The notes under the pieces were generated by a model, which saw only the letters and a list, made by a program, of their open reading frames with translations, was not told the origin of the DNA and searched no databases. From positions 1 through 64,000 of the forward strand of contig CAVRED010000011.1 in assembly GCA_963719975.1 (NCBI GenBank): 64,000 nucleotides of DNA, given 5' to 3'. This stretch comes from Poindextera sp963719975 (lineage in GTDB: Bacteria > Pseudomonadota > Alphaproteobacteria > Caulobacterales > Caulobacteraceae). Position numbers and translations under genes: made by a program. This document shows, piece by piece, positions 40,618 through 49,794 of this stretch; the stretch's first letter is position 1, and the number at the start of each line of letters is the position of its first letter.

Positions 40618-42351
40618 GTGCGATGGCGAGGCTGGCGTGGGGCTCCCTTCACCACGATCCGCTCTCGGCTCGGCGCGGCCGTGGCGCTGGCGCTTCTGCC
40701 GGTTCTCTTCCTGGGCGCCGTGCAGGCCACCATCGCCTTCCGAAAGGATGCGGAGGAGCAGCACGCCAGTCTGGCGCTGGCCGCGGCGCGCAGCGCGGCG
40801 AGCGGGCGGACACGGCTGGCAGGCGCCACCGTGCTGCTCGAGACGCTTGGGCCGCAGTCGGTCGGCGTCGACTGCGCGCATCGGCTCGCCGAGATCATCG
40901 CTCGCATCGGCGGCTACGAGAACCTGATCCGCTTCGACAGCCAGGGCCGGGTCGCCTGTGCGGCCGCGAGCGTCCCGGCGGACGCCTCGCGCGTTTCGAG
41001 CGACTGGTTCGTCCGCCTCGCACACGGAGCGCCGTCGGTCGCCGTCCGCGCGCCGCCGTCCCTGGACGCCTCGCAGTCTACGTTGCTGGCGGCCGAGCGC
41101 GTCGCGGGGTCCAACGGCGATTTCGACGGGGCCATGGCGGCGGTCATCGACCTGACGAGCCTGCAGCCGGACCTCTCCGATCCCAGCCTGCCGCGCGGCA
41201 CGGCCGTGGCGCTGGTCGACGATCGCGGTCGGTTCATCAGTCGCACCGATGTCCAGGTCTTCCCGGCGACTGCGGCGCAAGGCTTGTTGCGTGACCGCCG
41301 CCAAGGCGCGGTGGTCGACGATGGGCTCGATATACGCGGCGAGCGGAGAGCATTTTCGGTTGCGCCTCTGATCGGCGATCTCTTTGTGGTCCTCTCGGCG
41401 CCGTCTCAAGGGTGGTTCTCCTGGGCTCGGCTGAACCTCTTGTCGGGCGTCTTGCTGCCCCTCCTCGCCTTTCTGACCGCGTTGATCGCCGTGCTCGTGG
41501 TCGCCGAGCGTGTCGTGGTCCGTTGGCTGCACTACCTGCAGCGCATCGCAGACATCTACGCCAAGGGACGCTTCACGGTCCGCCCGCTGCAGGCCGGCCG
41601 CGCCCCGCCGGAGATCCGTGAGCTGGCGCAGGCGCTCGACGTGATGGCCGATGCGATCACCACCCGCGACGCCCAGGTGGAGGCTTCCCTGGCCGAGAAG
41701 GACGCGCTGATGCGCGAGATCCACCACCGGGTGCGCAACAACCTGCAGGTCATTGCGTCTCTGCTCAGCATGCAACAGCGCGCGCTTGCGGACCCCGTGG
41801 CGCGGGACGCCATCTTCGACACACGCCAGCGGATCAACGCGCTGGCGCTCATCTACCGCGCGCGCTACCAGGGCGCCGATATAAAGCGCGTCGACATCCG
41901 CCAGTTTCTCGCCGATCTGATCGCCCAGCTGGTCGTCGAACACCAGGAGCACGGCGAGGTGATCGCGACCGAGCTCGAGGCCGACGAGCTGATCATCGAT
42001 CCCGACAAGCTCACGCCGCTGGCGCTGTTCGCGGTCGAGGCGATCACCAACGCCCAGAAGCACGCTTTGGCCATGCGCGGCGGGATTCTGCGCGTGCGTT
42101 TCAAGGTCACCGGAGACGACGCCGAGCTTGCGATCGTCGACGAGGGCTCGGGCGCGACGCCCGAACTCGCGACAGCCCGCGTCGGCCGTCAGCTGATGGG
42201 CGCCTTCGCACGACAGCTCCGCGGGCGTATGGAAGTCGTCGCAAACAACAGTGGGGGCGTGACCGCCAGGCTGGTGTTCCCGACGCCGAAAGCACGCGGG
42301 GCCGGAAACGGCGCCGCGAGCCGGGGCCGGCGCAGCCGGGCCGCGGCTTAG
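40618..42351 (+). CDS. phyK: membrane sensor histidine kinase of the HWE/HisKA_2 type, PhyK-like
   Basis: Probable kinase for PhyR. The GTG at 40618 gives 577 residues. A first membrane helix lies at about 19-40 (LGAAVALALLPVLFLGAVQA), a periplasmic sensor domain at about 41-270, and a second helix at about 273-300 (LLPLLAFLTALIAVLVVAER). A HAMP-like linker follows, then the HisKA_2 phospho-acceptor motif at about 366 (MREIHHRVRNNLQVIASLLS). The ATPase N-box region is LALFAVEAITNAQKHAL. It sits directly after ecfG, where phyK is found in Caulobacter. The frame is intact. The sensed signal cannot be told from sequence. Confidence 0.9.
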   Translation: MRWRGWRGAPFTTIRSRLGAAVALALLPVLFLGAVQATIAFRKDAEEQHASLALAAARSAASGRTRLAGATVLLETLGPQSVGVDCAHRLAEIIARIGGYENLIRFDSQGRVACAAASVPADASRVSSDWFVRLAHGAPSVAVRAPPSLDASQSTLLAAERVAGSNGDFDGAMAAVIDLTSLQPDLSDPSLPRGTAVALVDDRGRFISRTDVQVFPATAAQGLLRDRRQGAVVDDGLDIRGERRAFSVAPLIGDLFVVLSAPSQGWFSWARLNLLSGVLLPLLAFLTALIAVLVVAERVVVRWLHYLQRIADIYAKGRFTVRPLQAGRAPPEIRELAQALDVMADAITTRDAQVEASLAEKDALMREIHHRVRNNLQVIASLLSMQQRALADPVARDAIFDTRQRINALALIYRARYQGADIKRVDIRQFLADLIAQLVVEHQEHGEVIATELEADELIIDPDKLTPLALFAVEAITNAQKHALAMRGGILRVRFKVTGDDAELAIVDEGSGATPELATARVGRQLMGAFARQLRGRMEVVANNSGGVTARLVFPTPKARGAGNGAASRGRRSRAAA

Positions 42352-42391
42352 CCGCCGGGAGCGGGCTCCCTTAGCTCAGAGGAACCTCGAA

Positions 42392-42529
42392 ATGCGTAAG
42401 CTTGCTCTTCTGGCGATCGCCGCCCTCGGCCTCGCGGTCGCCGCCTGCAACACGATCGCCGGCGTCGGCAAAGACGTTACCGCTGTGGGCAACGCCGTGA
42501 CCGACACGGCGCGCGACGCAACGCACTAG
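42392..42529 (+). CDS. entericidin-like small lipoprotein
   Basis: A 45-residue lipoprotein too small for most gene callers. MRKLALLAIAALGLAVAACN gives a lipoprotein signal ending at the lipobox AVAAC. The mature part NTIAGVGKDVTAVGNAVTDT is the entericidin A/B pattern. AGAGGA lies eight bases before the ATG. Entericidins are often stress-induced envelope lipoproteins, and this one sits immediately after phyK in the stress locus. A GGAAC at 42381 is too close to the start to be a promoter element. Confidence 0.87.
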   Translation: MRKLALLAIAALGLAVAACNTIAGVGKDVTAVGNAVTDTARDATH

Positions 42530-42542
42530 AGCCGCAGCGCGA

Positions 42543-43370
42543 TCAAGCCGCGGCGTGGGCCTCCTGGCTCGGTGCGTAGAAGCCGCGCCGGCCGGGGACG
42601 GGTTTGAGGCGATCAGTGGCTCCGCTGACGGTCTCATCGACGCCCAGCACGAGCCAGCCATCCTCGGCCAAGGCGTTGGCCAACTGGTCCAGCACGCGCC
42701 TGCGCGTCGGCTCGTCGAAACTCGAAAGGACGTTCCGGCAGAGTATGACGTCGAAACGGCCCAGCGGCCGGAGGTCGGCCAGCAGGTTGATCCTGCGCCA
42801 GCGCACCATCTGACGGATGCGCGGCGACAGCGCCCACTGGTCGTCAACCTTCTCGAAGTGGCGGACCAACAGCCGGATCGGCAGGCCCCGCTGGACTTCG
42901 AACTGGGTGTAGAGCCCGCGCTGCGCCTTCTCCAGCGCCCGTTCGGAGATGTCGGAGGCGAAGAGTTCGATCCGGGCTTCGCCGAGCTTGGCCAGCTCGT
43001 CGTCGATGATCATCGCCAGCGAATAGGGCTCCTGGCCCGTCCCGCCCGCCGCGCACCAGATCCGGATCGGCTTGTCCCCTCGCTTGGCGATCAGCTCGGG
43101 CAGGATCTCCTCGCGAAAGGCGCGAAAGGGAACCCGGTCGCGAAAGAAGCTGGTCTCGCTGCTGGTCAGGGCCTCGGTGGCCGCCCAGAGCAGCCGTTCG
43201 TCGCGCTGCGCGCGAATCGCCTGGACCAGATCGGCAAGGCTGGCGAATCCCGCGCGCCGGGCCACCGGGGCGAGCCCGGTTTCGATCTGGTAGGTCTTCT
43301 CCGGATCGAGCACGACGCCTGAGCGGGCGTGCACCAGCGCACGGATGGTCTCGACGTCCTCGCGCTTCAT
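42543..43370 (-). CDS. cheR: CheR-type protein-glutamate O-methyltransferase
   Basis: SAM-dependent methyltransferase of chemoreceptors, 275 residues, intact. MKREDVETIRALVHARSGVV starts the small N-terminal domain. TSSETSFFRDRVPFRAFREE is the CheR signature. IRIWCAAGGTGQEPYSLAMI contains the SAM-binding motif (usually CSTGEE; here CAAGGTG). DVILCRNVLSSFDEPTRRRV holds the NPPY-like region. The ATG overlaps the cheY stop (ATGA). Only CheR and CheY are here, without CheA or receptors, so they may serve a non-chemotaxis pathway. Confidence 0.9.
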   Translation of the reverse strand: MKREDVETIRALVHARSGVVLDPEKTYQIETGLAPVARRAGFASLADLVQAIRAQRDERLLWAATEALTSSETSFFRDRVPFRAFREEILPELIAKRGDKPIRIWCAAGGTGQEPYSLAMIIDDELAKLGEARIELFASDISERALEKAQRGLYTQFEVQRGLPIRLLVRHFEKVDDQWALSPRIRQMVRWRRINLLADLRPLGRFDVILCRNVLSSFDEPTRRRVLDQLANALAEDGWLVLGVDETVSGATDRLKPVPGRRGFYAPSQEAHAAA

Positions 43371-43735
43371 GCGACCAACCCGGCCTCGACGAACTTGTCC
43401 TCCAGGATGTCCCCGTCGAACGGCTTCATGATGTATTCGTCCGCCCCGGCGTCGAGCGCCTGGGCGATGTGCTCCAGATCGTTCTCGACGGTGCAGAACA
43501 CCACGATCGGCTCGTGCCCGTTCGGCTCCCGGCGCAGCTCGCGCAGGAAGCTCAGGCCGTCCATCACCGGCATATTCCAGTCGAGCAGGATCGCTTCCGG
43601 CATGGCGGTGCGGCACCAGGCCATGGCCTCCATCCCGTCGGCGGCCTCGGCGATCTCAAAGCCGAGGTCCTCGAGGATGCGGCGCGCCACCTTGCGGATC
43701 ACGCGACTGTCGTCGACGACCAGACAGGTCTTCAC
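43367..43735 (-). CDS. single-domain response regulator (CheY-like)
   Basis: A 122-residue receiver domain. MKTCLVVDDSRVIRKVARRI carries the acidic pair, ILLDWNMPVMDGLSFLREL the phospho-acceptor Asp52, and DEYIMKPFDGDILEDKFVEA the conserved Lys. The start is GTG at 43735. It overlaps cheR and follows chpT, the same neighbourhood as in Caulobacter. A lone TTAACC half-site lies about 50 bases upstream. As a stand-alone receiver next to a phosphotransferase it could take phosphate from ChpT, which is inference. Confidence 0.9.
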   Translation of the reverse strand: MKTCLVVDDSRVIRKVARRILEDLGFEIAEAADGMEAMAWCRTAMPEAILLDWNMPVMDGLSFLRELRREPNGHEPIVVFCTVENDLEHIAQALDAGADEYIMKPFDGDILEDKFVEAGLVA

Positions 43736-43817
43736 AGGGCTTTCGCGGCTCCTGAGGTCAACGAGGCCAGTTCTCGCGCCCGTTGGTTAAGGAGCCGTAT
43801 GGCCGCGGCGAGAATTG

Positions 43818-44500
43818 CTAGGCCGGCGGCAGAATCGCCCGGATGACGATGCGAGTTCTCGGCGATCTCGGTCGAAAGCCGCCCGCCGGCGGCGGCGACG
43901 AGGCGACTGAGATAGTAGGCCTGCACCCAGTGGCCGGCGAACCGTTCGCCGAGCGGCTCGCCCTTCAGGCCCGCCTCTGTGTCGGGCCTCAGCCTGGGCT
44001 TGGCGCCCTCCGCGATCAACTTCACCTCGGTCTCGCCGCCGTGCGTTCTCGACGCTCACGCGGGCCGCGCCGCCGGTCGGCAACGCTCCGGCCCCGATCT
44101 GGGCCAGATTGAGCAGGATACGGGCGGCGTCTTTGGGGAGGCTCTCCGCGTCGATCGCCCAGTCGAGCTCGGCGCGGACATCGGCGAAGACGCCGCGCGT
44201 CAACCGCTCGAGCTCGGCGGCGTCGAAAGCCTCCGCGCCTGCCGATGAGCCAAAGGCCACACGGTTGAACGACAACAGAGCCACGAACTTGCGACCGCTG
44301 GCGGCGACCAGGGCCAAGGCGTCGTCGCGCAGGTCCTGGCTATCCGGGTCCTCCAGCATGTCGAGGCCCATGCTGATCGCTCCGGCCGGGGCAATGAGGT
44401 CGTGGCACAGCTTGGCGGTCAGGTGCGCCGCCAAATCCGGTGCGGATACGTCTTCCGGCGCGTGCGCCAGCCTGGAGGGCGGGGACGGGTTCTCCTGCAT
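43818..44500 (-). CDS. chpT: histidine phosphotransferase ChpT (frame slips)
   Basis: Phosphorelay protein that passes phosphate from CckA to CtrA and CpdR in Caulobacter. APDLAAHLTAKLCHDLIAPA places the phospho-acceptor at His33, the residue known in Caulobacter ChpT. GAISMGLDMLEDPDSQDLRD, KFVALLSFNRVAFGSSAGAE and RGVFADVRAELDWAIDAESL follow. Slips near 44045 and 43855 shift the frame. In the corrected frame the protein ends RIVIRAILPPA at a TAG (43818-43820), which suits ChpT better than the uncorrected frame that runs on to 43732. Position beside cheR/cheY and ecfG matches Caulobacter. Confidence 0.9.
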
Positions 44501-44580
44501 CGCTCGCTCTCGCGTTCCGCGCCGCTCAAAAGACCGCACCGAACCTGGGCTGATTTGCGGCTTTCGCAAATCATCCGTCC

Positions 44581-45403
44581 GTGCAACAGACCTCGCCCGT
44601 GGACGAGCTGAAACCCGAGGCCGCAGCGGCCATCGATGTCGCCGGCATCGGCGCCAGGCTGGCCGAAATCGTCGAGGCGGCGAGCGCGGTCATCCTGCCG
44701 CTCTGGCGCACCGGGGTCACGGTCGAAACGAAGACCGACGAGAGCCCGGTGACCGAAGCCGACCGGCGCGGCGAGGCGCTGATCATCGCGGCGCTCATGG
44801 CGCGACTTTCCCGGCGTGCCGATCGTCGCGGAGGAGACGGTGAGCGCGTCCGGCGCTCCGACCGAGATCGCCCGGCGGTTCTTCCTGGTCGATCCGCTCG
44901 ACGGCACCAAGGCCTTCGTGCGCGGCGAGGCCCACTTCACGGTCAACATCGGCCTGGTCGAGGACGGCGTTCCGGTCGCGGGCGCGGTGGCCGCGCCGGC
45001 CACCGGCGAGGTCTGGTTCACCGCCGCGCGGCGGGACGCTCAAGCGCGCGGTTCGGCGAGGCCGGCGGCGCGCCGGTCCACGTCCGCACGCCGGATCCCC
45101 GGCGCCTGCTTGCCCTCACCAGCCACACCCTGAAGCCGGAGCAGGAGGAGAGCCTCAAGCAGCGCTACGGCTTCACCGAGCGCCAGTCGATGGATTCCTC
45201 GATCAAGCTCTGCCTGATCGCCGAAGGCGCAGCCGATCTCTATCCGCGGCACGGCCCGACGATGGAGTGGGACGTCGCCGCCGCCCATGCGGTGCTCGTC
45301 GCCGCCGGCGGGCGGGTGACGACGCCGGACGGCGAGCCCTTCCTCTATGGCAAGGTCGAGCGAGGGGTTCCGCAACGGCTGGTTTGTCGCCTACGGCGGC
45401 TGA
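44581..45403 (+). CDS. cysQ: 3'(2'),5'-bisphosphate nucleotidase CysQ (frame slips)
   Basis: Inositol-monophosphatase-fold enzyme that hydrolyses 3'-phosphoadenosine 5'-phosphate made in sulfate assimilation. The GTG at 44581 opens the frame; VTVETKTDESPVTEADRRGE is the first metal-site segment. A slip near 44815 precedes VPIVAEETVSASGAP. RRFFLVDPLDGTKAFVRGEA is the metal-binding DPLDGT motif. Slips near 45035 and 45365 follow. HGPTMEWDVAAAHAVLVAAG gives the last catalytic Asp, and GFRNGWFVAYGG the C-terminus, with TGA at 45401-45403. It is divergent from chpT. Confidence 0.92.
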
Positions 45404-45414
45404 CCGGGCCCGCC

Positions 45415-45648
45415 TTACGGGCCGTCGCGGTCGATGTCGTCCCAACCCTTGCGCGACGAATAGAAGGCCAGCCACATCAGGCCGCCGCCGAGCACGAGCG
45501 TCACGCCTGCGGCGAGACCCAGCGCGACATAGCCGTGGACGCTGATCGGAGCATCGCCGGAGAGCTTCCAGGCGGCGAAGAAGCCCCAGACCGAAAACGC
45601 CAACATGCCGACCAGGGCCAGGGTGAGGATCAGGGTTGCAGGTTTCAT
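45415..45648 (-). CDS. small two-helix membrane protein
   Basis: A 77-residue protein with two hydrophobic helices: ATLILTLALVGMLAFSVWGF and VALGLAAGVTLVLGGGLMWL. A charged C-terminus follows (FYSSRKGWDDIDRDGP). It resembles small conserved alphaproteobacterial membrane proteins without a known role. It converges with cysQ. Confidence 0.72.
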   Translation of the reverse strand: MKPATLILTLALVGMLAFSVWGFFAAWKLSGDAPISVHGYVALGLAAGVTLVLGGGLMWLAFYSSRKGWDDIDRDGP

Positions 45649-45770
45649 CGGTTGTCGGTCTTCGCCTCTCCCGGAAAGGTGGTGGCCGCTCCGCCGCCCG
45701 CAAGCGTCGCAGCTTCCGTCGCGCCCCGGGCCGATGTTAGACCCTGCACGCTTCGGAGGGGAAAGCGTCC

Positions 45771-47452
45771 ATGGCCGAGATCACAGCAGACACCGCGCCG
45801 CCGGCGATCGCGCCCGTGACCGCGATGCGCACCGTCGTCGCGGCCTCCTGCGCGAGCACGGCGTTCGAGTGGTACGACTTCTTCGTCTTCGGCAGCCTCC
45901 TGACGATCATCTCGAAGAACTTCTTCGCCCAGCTCGGCCCGACGGCGGGCCAGATCGCGGCGCTGGCGCTGTTCGGGGTCGGGTTCGCGTTTCGCCCGCT
46001 CGGCGCGCTGATCTTCGGCCGGGTCGGCGACCGCTTCGGCCGCAAGGCCGCGTTCCTGATCTGCGTCTCGCTGATGGGCGGCGCGACCTTCGGCATCGGC
46101 CTCCTGCCAACGGCGGCCAGCGCGCCGGTGCTCGCGCCCATCCTGCTTGATCCTGCTCCGCGTCCTGCAGGGCACGGCGCTCGGCGGCCAGTACGGCGGC
46201 GCGGCCATCTACGTCGCCGAACATGCGCCGCCAGGACGGCGCGGCTATCTCACCGGCTGGGTGCAGACCTCGGCCGCGTTCGGCCTGATCGCCGCGCTCA
46301 GCGTGATCTTCATCACCCGCCGGGCGATGGGCGAGGCGGCTTTCGCCGCGCCGACCTGGGCGGGGGGCTGGCGCATCCCGTTCTTCGTTTCGATCGGGCT
46401 GGTGGCGATCTCGATCTGGATGCGCTCGAAGCTCGCAGAGAGCCCGTCGTTCCAGCAGCTTCGGGACGCAGGCCAGGCCAGCCGCGCGCCCTTCGCCGAG
46501 GCCTTCGGGCGCTGGCCGAACCTGCAAGCTGGTGCTGATCGCCTTCTTCTGCCTGATGTGCGCCCAGGGCGCCTACTGGTACACGGTGTTCTTCTACGCC
46601 GACGTCTTCATGGAGCGGTTCCTGAAGGTCGAGGGCGACTTCGCCAACCTGATGATCATGGCCGCGGCGGTGGTCAGCGCGCCGCTCTACGTCTTCTTCG
46701 CCTGGCTCTCCGACCGCGTCGGCCGCAAGCCGATCATGTGGTCCGCGATGGTCCTCGGACTGGTCAGCCTCTATCCCGGCTTCCAGCTGCTCAGCAGCGC
46801 CGCCAATCCCGCCCTGGTCGAGGCGGTCAGGCGCACGCCGGTCACCGTGGTCGCCGACCCGGCCGACTGCTCGTCGCAGTTCGATCTCACCGGCAAGGCG
46901 AAGTTCCTCTCCAGCTGCGACATCGCCAAGGCCGCCCTGACCAACAGCGGGGTCAGCTACGCCAACCAGGCCGGGCCGGCGGGCCGGCCGGCCGTCGTCA
47001 GCATCGGCGCCGCGACCGTGGCCTCGCTGGACGCGCGCGCCGTTCGCGCCCGCAGCCCAGAAGGCGGCGACAGCAAAGGTGGCCGGCCGCTCTGAGCGCC
47101 GCGCTGAAGGCTGCCGGCTATCCGGCGAAATCGGATCCCGCCCACCGCAACGGCGCTCTGATGCTGGCGGTGATGCTGGTCTTCACCATCGCCGCCACCG
47201 CGCTCTATGGGCCGATGGCGGCCGCGCTGGCCGAGCTCTTCCCGACCAGGGTGCGCTACACCGCGCTCTCGCTGCCCTACCACCTTGGCACCGGCTGGAT
47301 CGGCGGCTTCCAGCCGGTGGTGTCGTTCTCGATCGTGGTCGCCACCGGCGATATCTATGCCGGCCTCTGGTACCCGATCGGCTTCACCGCCATCAGCGTC
47401 GCTGGCCGCGCTGTTCTTCCTGCCTGAGACGCGCGGGCGGGTGCTCGCCTAG
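45771..47452 (+). CDS. MFS transporter, metabolite:H+ symporter family (frame slips)
   Basis: Twelve-helix permease of the MHS family. It starts MAEITADTAPPAIAPVTAMR, then CASTAFEWYDFFVFGSLLTI, a family hallmark, and GRVGDRFGRKAAFLICVSLM. Slips near 46145, 46527, 47090 and 47402 separate pieces that read GTALGGQYGGAAIYVAEHAP, CAQGAYWYTVFFYADVFMER, SDRVGRKPIMWSAMVLGL and LGTGWIGGFQPVVSFSIVV. The end is ALFFLPETRGRVLA. A long extramembrane insert near 46840-47090 carries a Cys pair (ADCSSQF...SSCDIAKAAL). Relatives carry dicarboxylates, betaine or similar; the substrate here is not predictable. Confidence 0.87.
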
Positions 47453-48390
47453 GGGCCGATCCCAAGAATTGCGCGGGCGCGGGCGGCGTCGTCAGCGATC
47501 AGACGGATCAGCGCGTCCAGGCTGGCCACCGGAACCTCGGGACGGATGAACGCGATAAGCTCGGTCTCGATGACCTGGCCGTAGAGGTCCTCGTCGAAGT
47601 CGAAGAGGTGCACTTCCAGTCTTGCCTCGACGAGGCCGGTGGCCGGGTTTTCGCCGAAGTTGGCGACGCCAGCGAGGTTGCGGCCGTCGGGCAGGCGCGT
47701 GCGCGTCGCGTAGGACCCGAGCCGCGGGCGCACGTAGGCGCCGGCCGAGACGTTGGCGGTCGGAAAGCCGAGCTTGCGCCCGAGGTGCTGGCCCTCGACG
47801 ACCACGCCCTCGATCGCGAACGGCCGCCCGAGGATCTCCGCCGCGCGCCCAGGGTCGCCGGCCTTGAGGGCGTCGCGGATCGCCGTCGACGAGAACTTGG
47901 CGGCCTCGGCGTCGCCCAGCCTTGGCGCGATCGACACCGAAAACCCGAAGGCCGCGCCGTAGCGCTCGAGCGCGGCGGGGTCGCCGGTGCGATCCTTGCC
48001 GAACGTAACGTCAAAACCCGCGGCGACATGGCGCGCCCCCAGGCCCTGGGCCAGCACTTCGCGCGCGAACGCCTCGTCGGTCATCTCGGCCAACGTCACA
48101 TCGAAGGGGAGCACGTACAGCAGGTCCGCGCCCAGCGCTTCAAGCGCCCGCGCCTGCTGGCCGCGCGTGGTCAGCTCGAAGGGCTCGGAGTCGGGGACGA
48201 AGTAGCGGCGGGGGTGCGGCTCGAAGCTGATCACGCCGAGCGGCGCCGCCGCCGCACGGGCCGCATCGGCCGCCAGCGCGATGACCGCTCGGTGGCCCAG
48301 GTGCACCCCGTCGAATTCGCCAAGCGCCAGCGCCGCGCCGCGCAAACGCGCGTCCAGTCCGCGCCACCCCTCGACGATCCTCAGCGCCAT
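47449..48390 (-). CDS. ribF: bifunctional riboflavin kinase/FAD synthetase
   Basis: Makes FMN and FAD from riboflavin. The intact 313-residue protein has the N-terminal nucleotidyltransferase domain: ALALGEFDGVHLGHRAVIAL with the HxGH motif, VISFEPHPRRYFVPD and KFSSTAIRDALKAGDPGRAA. The C-terminal flavokinase follows: HLGRKLGFPTANVSAGAYVR with the PTAN motif and VANFGENPATGLVEARLEVH. The end overlaps the transporter stop by four bases on the other strand. The MaoC gene lies immediately upstream on the same strand. Confidence 0.96.
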   Translation of the reverse strand: MALRIVEGWRGLDARLRGAALALGEFDGVHLGHRAVIALAADAARAAAAPLGVISFEPHPRRYFVPDSEPFELTTRGQQARALEALGADLLYVLPFDVTLAEMTDEAFAREVLAQGLGARHVAAGFDVTFGKDRTGDPAALERYGAAFGFSVSIAPRLGDAEAAKFSSTAIRDALKAGDPGRAAEILGRPFAIEGVVVEGQHLGRKLGFPTANVSAGAYVRPRLGSYATRTRLPDGRNLAGVANFGENPATGLVEARLEVHLFDFDEDLYGQVIETELIAFIRPEVPVASLDALIRLIADDAARARAILGIGP

Positions 48391-48395
48391 GGCCT

Positions 48396-48869
48396 CTAGG
48401 CGCTCCGCCGCTCGACCATGACGACGGCCTCGCCCTCGACAACGGCCTTGTCGCCCACCAAGCAGAGCGTCTCGAGCGTGACCCGCCCACGCTGCCCGTC
48501 GATGGCGGCGATCGTCACGCGCGACACGACCTCGTCGCCGATGCGCACCGGACGGCGGAAGCGAAGGGTCTGGCTGACGTAGACGGCGCCCGGTCCCGGC
48601 AGGTCGACGCCCAGAATCGCCGACAGGTAGCTTGCGGCCAGCATGCCATGGGCGATGCGGCCGCCAAAACGCGTGCGCGCTGCGTAGTCGGCGTCGAGAT
48701 GCACCGGGTTGGTGTCGCCGGACACCCCGGCGAACGCATCGATGTCGCCCGCCGTGACCACGTGCCGGCGCTCCGCGGTCTGGCCGATGCTCAGGTCCTC
48801 AAGACGTCGCTCTTGCAAGGCCCCCTCCAGCGCCAGTGATGCTTTTAGCGAAGCTCCGGCCCAAGTCAC
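48396..48869 (-). CDS. MaoC-like (R)-specific enoyl-CoA hydratase
   Basis: Hot-dog fold hydratase, about 157 residues, intact. LEDLSIGQTAERRHVVTAGD and IDAFAGVSGDTNPVHLDADY carry the hydratase 2 motif with catalytic Asp and His. ARTRFGGRIAHGMLAASYLS and LRFRRPVRIGDEVVSRVTIA complete the fold. The frame opens with GTG at 48869 directly after the HAD stop; a later TTG (LQERRLEDLS) may be the true start because the first 18 residues lack family resemblance. It could feed (R)-3-hydroxyacyl-CoA to other pathways, by family knowledge. Confidence 0.85.
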   Translation of the reverse strand: MTWAGASLKASLALEGALQERRLEDLSIGQTAERRHVVTAGDIDAFAGVSGDTNPVHLDADYAARTRFGGRIAHGMLAASYLSAILGVDLPGPGAVYVSQTLRFRRPVRIGDEVVSRVTIAAIDGQRGRVTLETLCLVGDKAVVEGEAVVMVERRSA

Positions 48870-49738
48870 TCACCAGGCCAGCGCCCGCATGGCGAAGCGG
48901 GCCGCTGCGCCTTCGCGGGAGAGGAATGCGTCCAGCCGCGCCGGATCCAGCGGCCCGTCGCCGAGGGCGAGTTCGCTGGCGTGGATGCCATGGGCGACGA
49001 AGAGCGCATCCAGGCCCTGGGCGGCGGCGCCGGCGAGGTCGGTCGCGATGCCGTCGCCGACGGAAAGCACCCGCTCGCGCGCCAGCGGACGTCCCGAACT
49101 CCACGGCGGCGCGCTCGAGTGCGAGGTCGTAGATCGGCGCGTGCGGCTTGCCGGCCATCACGACCGGCCCGCCGAGCTCTTCATAGAGGTCGGCCAGGGC
49201 GCCGCCGCAGTAGACCAGGCGGTCGCCGCGCTGCACCACCCGGTCGGGGTTGGCGCAGATCATGACCAGCCCGCGCGCTGCGCCGACGCGCAACCGGTCG
49301 CGGTAGTCCTCTGGCGTCTCGGTCGTGTCGTCGACGGGCCCGGTGCAGGCGATGAAGGCGGCTTTGGTCGGCGTCCGTGAACGAAAGCCCGAGGCCCTCG
49401 TACAGCGGGGCGTCCCGCGCCGGGCCGATCGCCCAGGCCGGGCCCGGCGCGCGCTCGGCCAGCAGCGTGCGGGTGGCGTCGCCGGACGTCACCATCGCTG
49501 ACCAGGCGGCGCGGGGCACGCCGAGCCCATCCAGCTGCGGCAGCACGTCCGCGGCCGGCCGGGGCGCGTTGGAGATCAGGATCACCGGGCCGCGCTCGGC
49601 CCTGAACCGGGCCAGGGCCTCGCAGGCCGGCGCGAACCGCTCGTGGCCGTTGTGCACCACGCCCCAGACGTCGCACAGCAGGGCGTCGTAGGCCGTCGCG
49701 ACCTGCGACAGCCCCTGGATGATGGCGGGCGCGCTCAT
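48870..49738 (-). CDS. HAD-superfamily sugar-phosphatase-like hydrolase (frame slips)
   Basis: Class IIA HAD phosphatase of the NagD-like type (TIGR01459 group). MSAPAIIQGLSQVATAYDAL and LLCDVWGVVHNGHERFAPAC carry the DxWG(V)xH nucleophile motif. VILISNAPRPAADVLPQLDG holds motif II with Ser-Asn. Slips near 49360 and 49085 separate CANPDRVVQRGDRLVYCGGA and VVMAGKPHAPIYDLALERA (motif III Lys) from ERVLSVGDGIATDLAGAAAQ (motif IV GDGxxTD). All four HAD motifs are present. The MaoC gene begins immediately after. Confidence 0.87.
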
Positions 49739-49794
49739 GGGGGGCCGGTAGCCCGGAGCCCCGGCCAGGGTCAACCTTCGCCCAAGGTCAGCCT

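Noticed and set aside
43783..43792. A TTAACC half-site upstream of the CheY-like gene as a CtrA site
   Set aside because: Only one half-site, with no partner TTAA at seven bases; too weak to annotate.
43732..43817. A longer chpT ending at 43732 with a GTGA overlap to the CheY-like gene
   Set aside because: The corrected frame ends in RIVIRAILPPA at 43818, which fits ChpT; the overlap is produced by a missing base.
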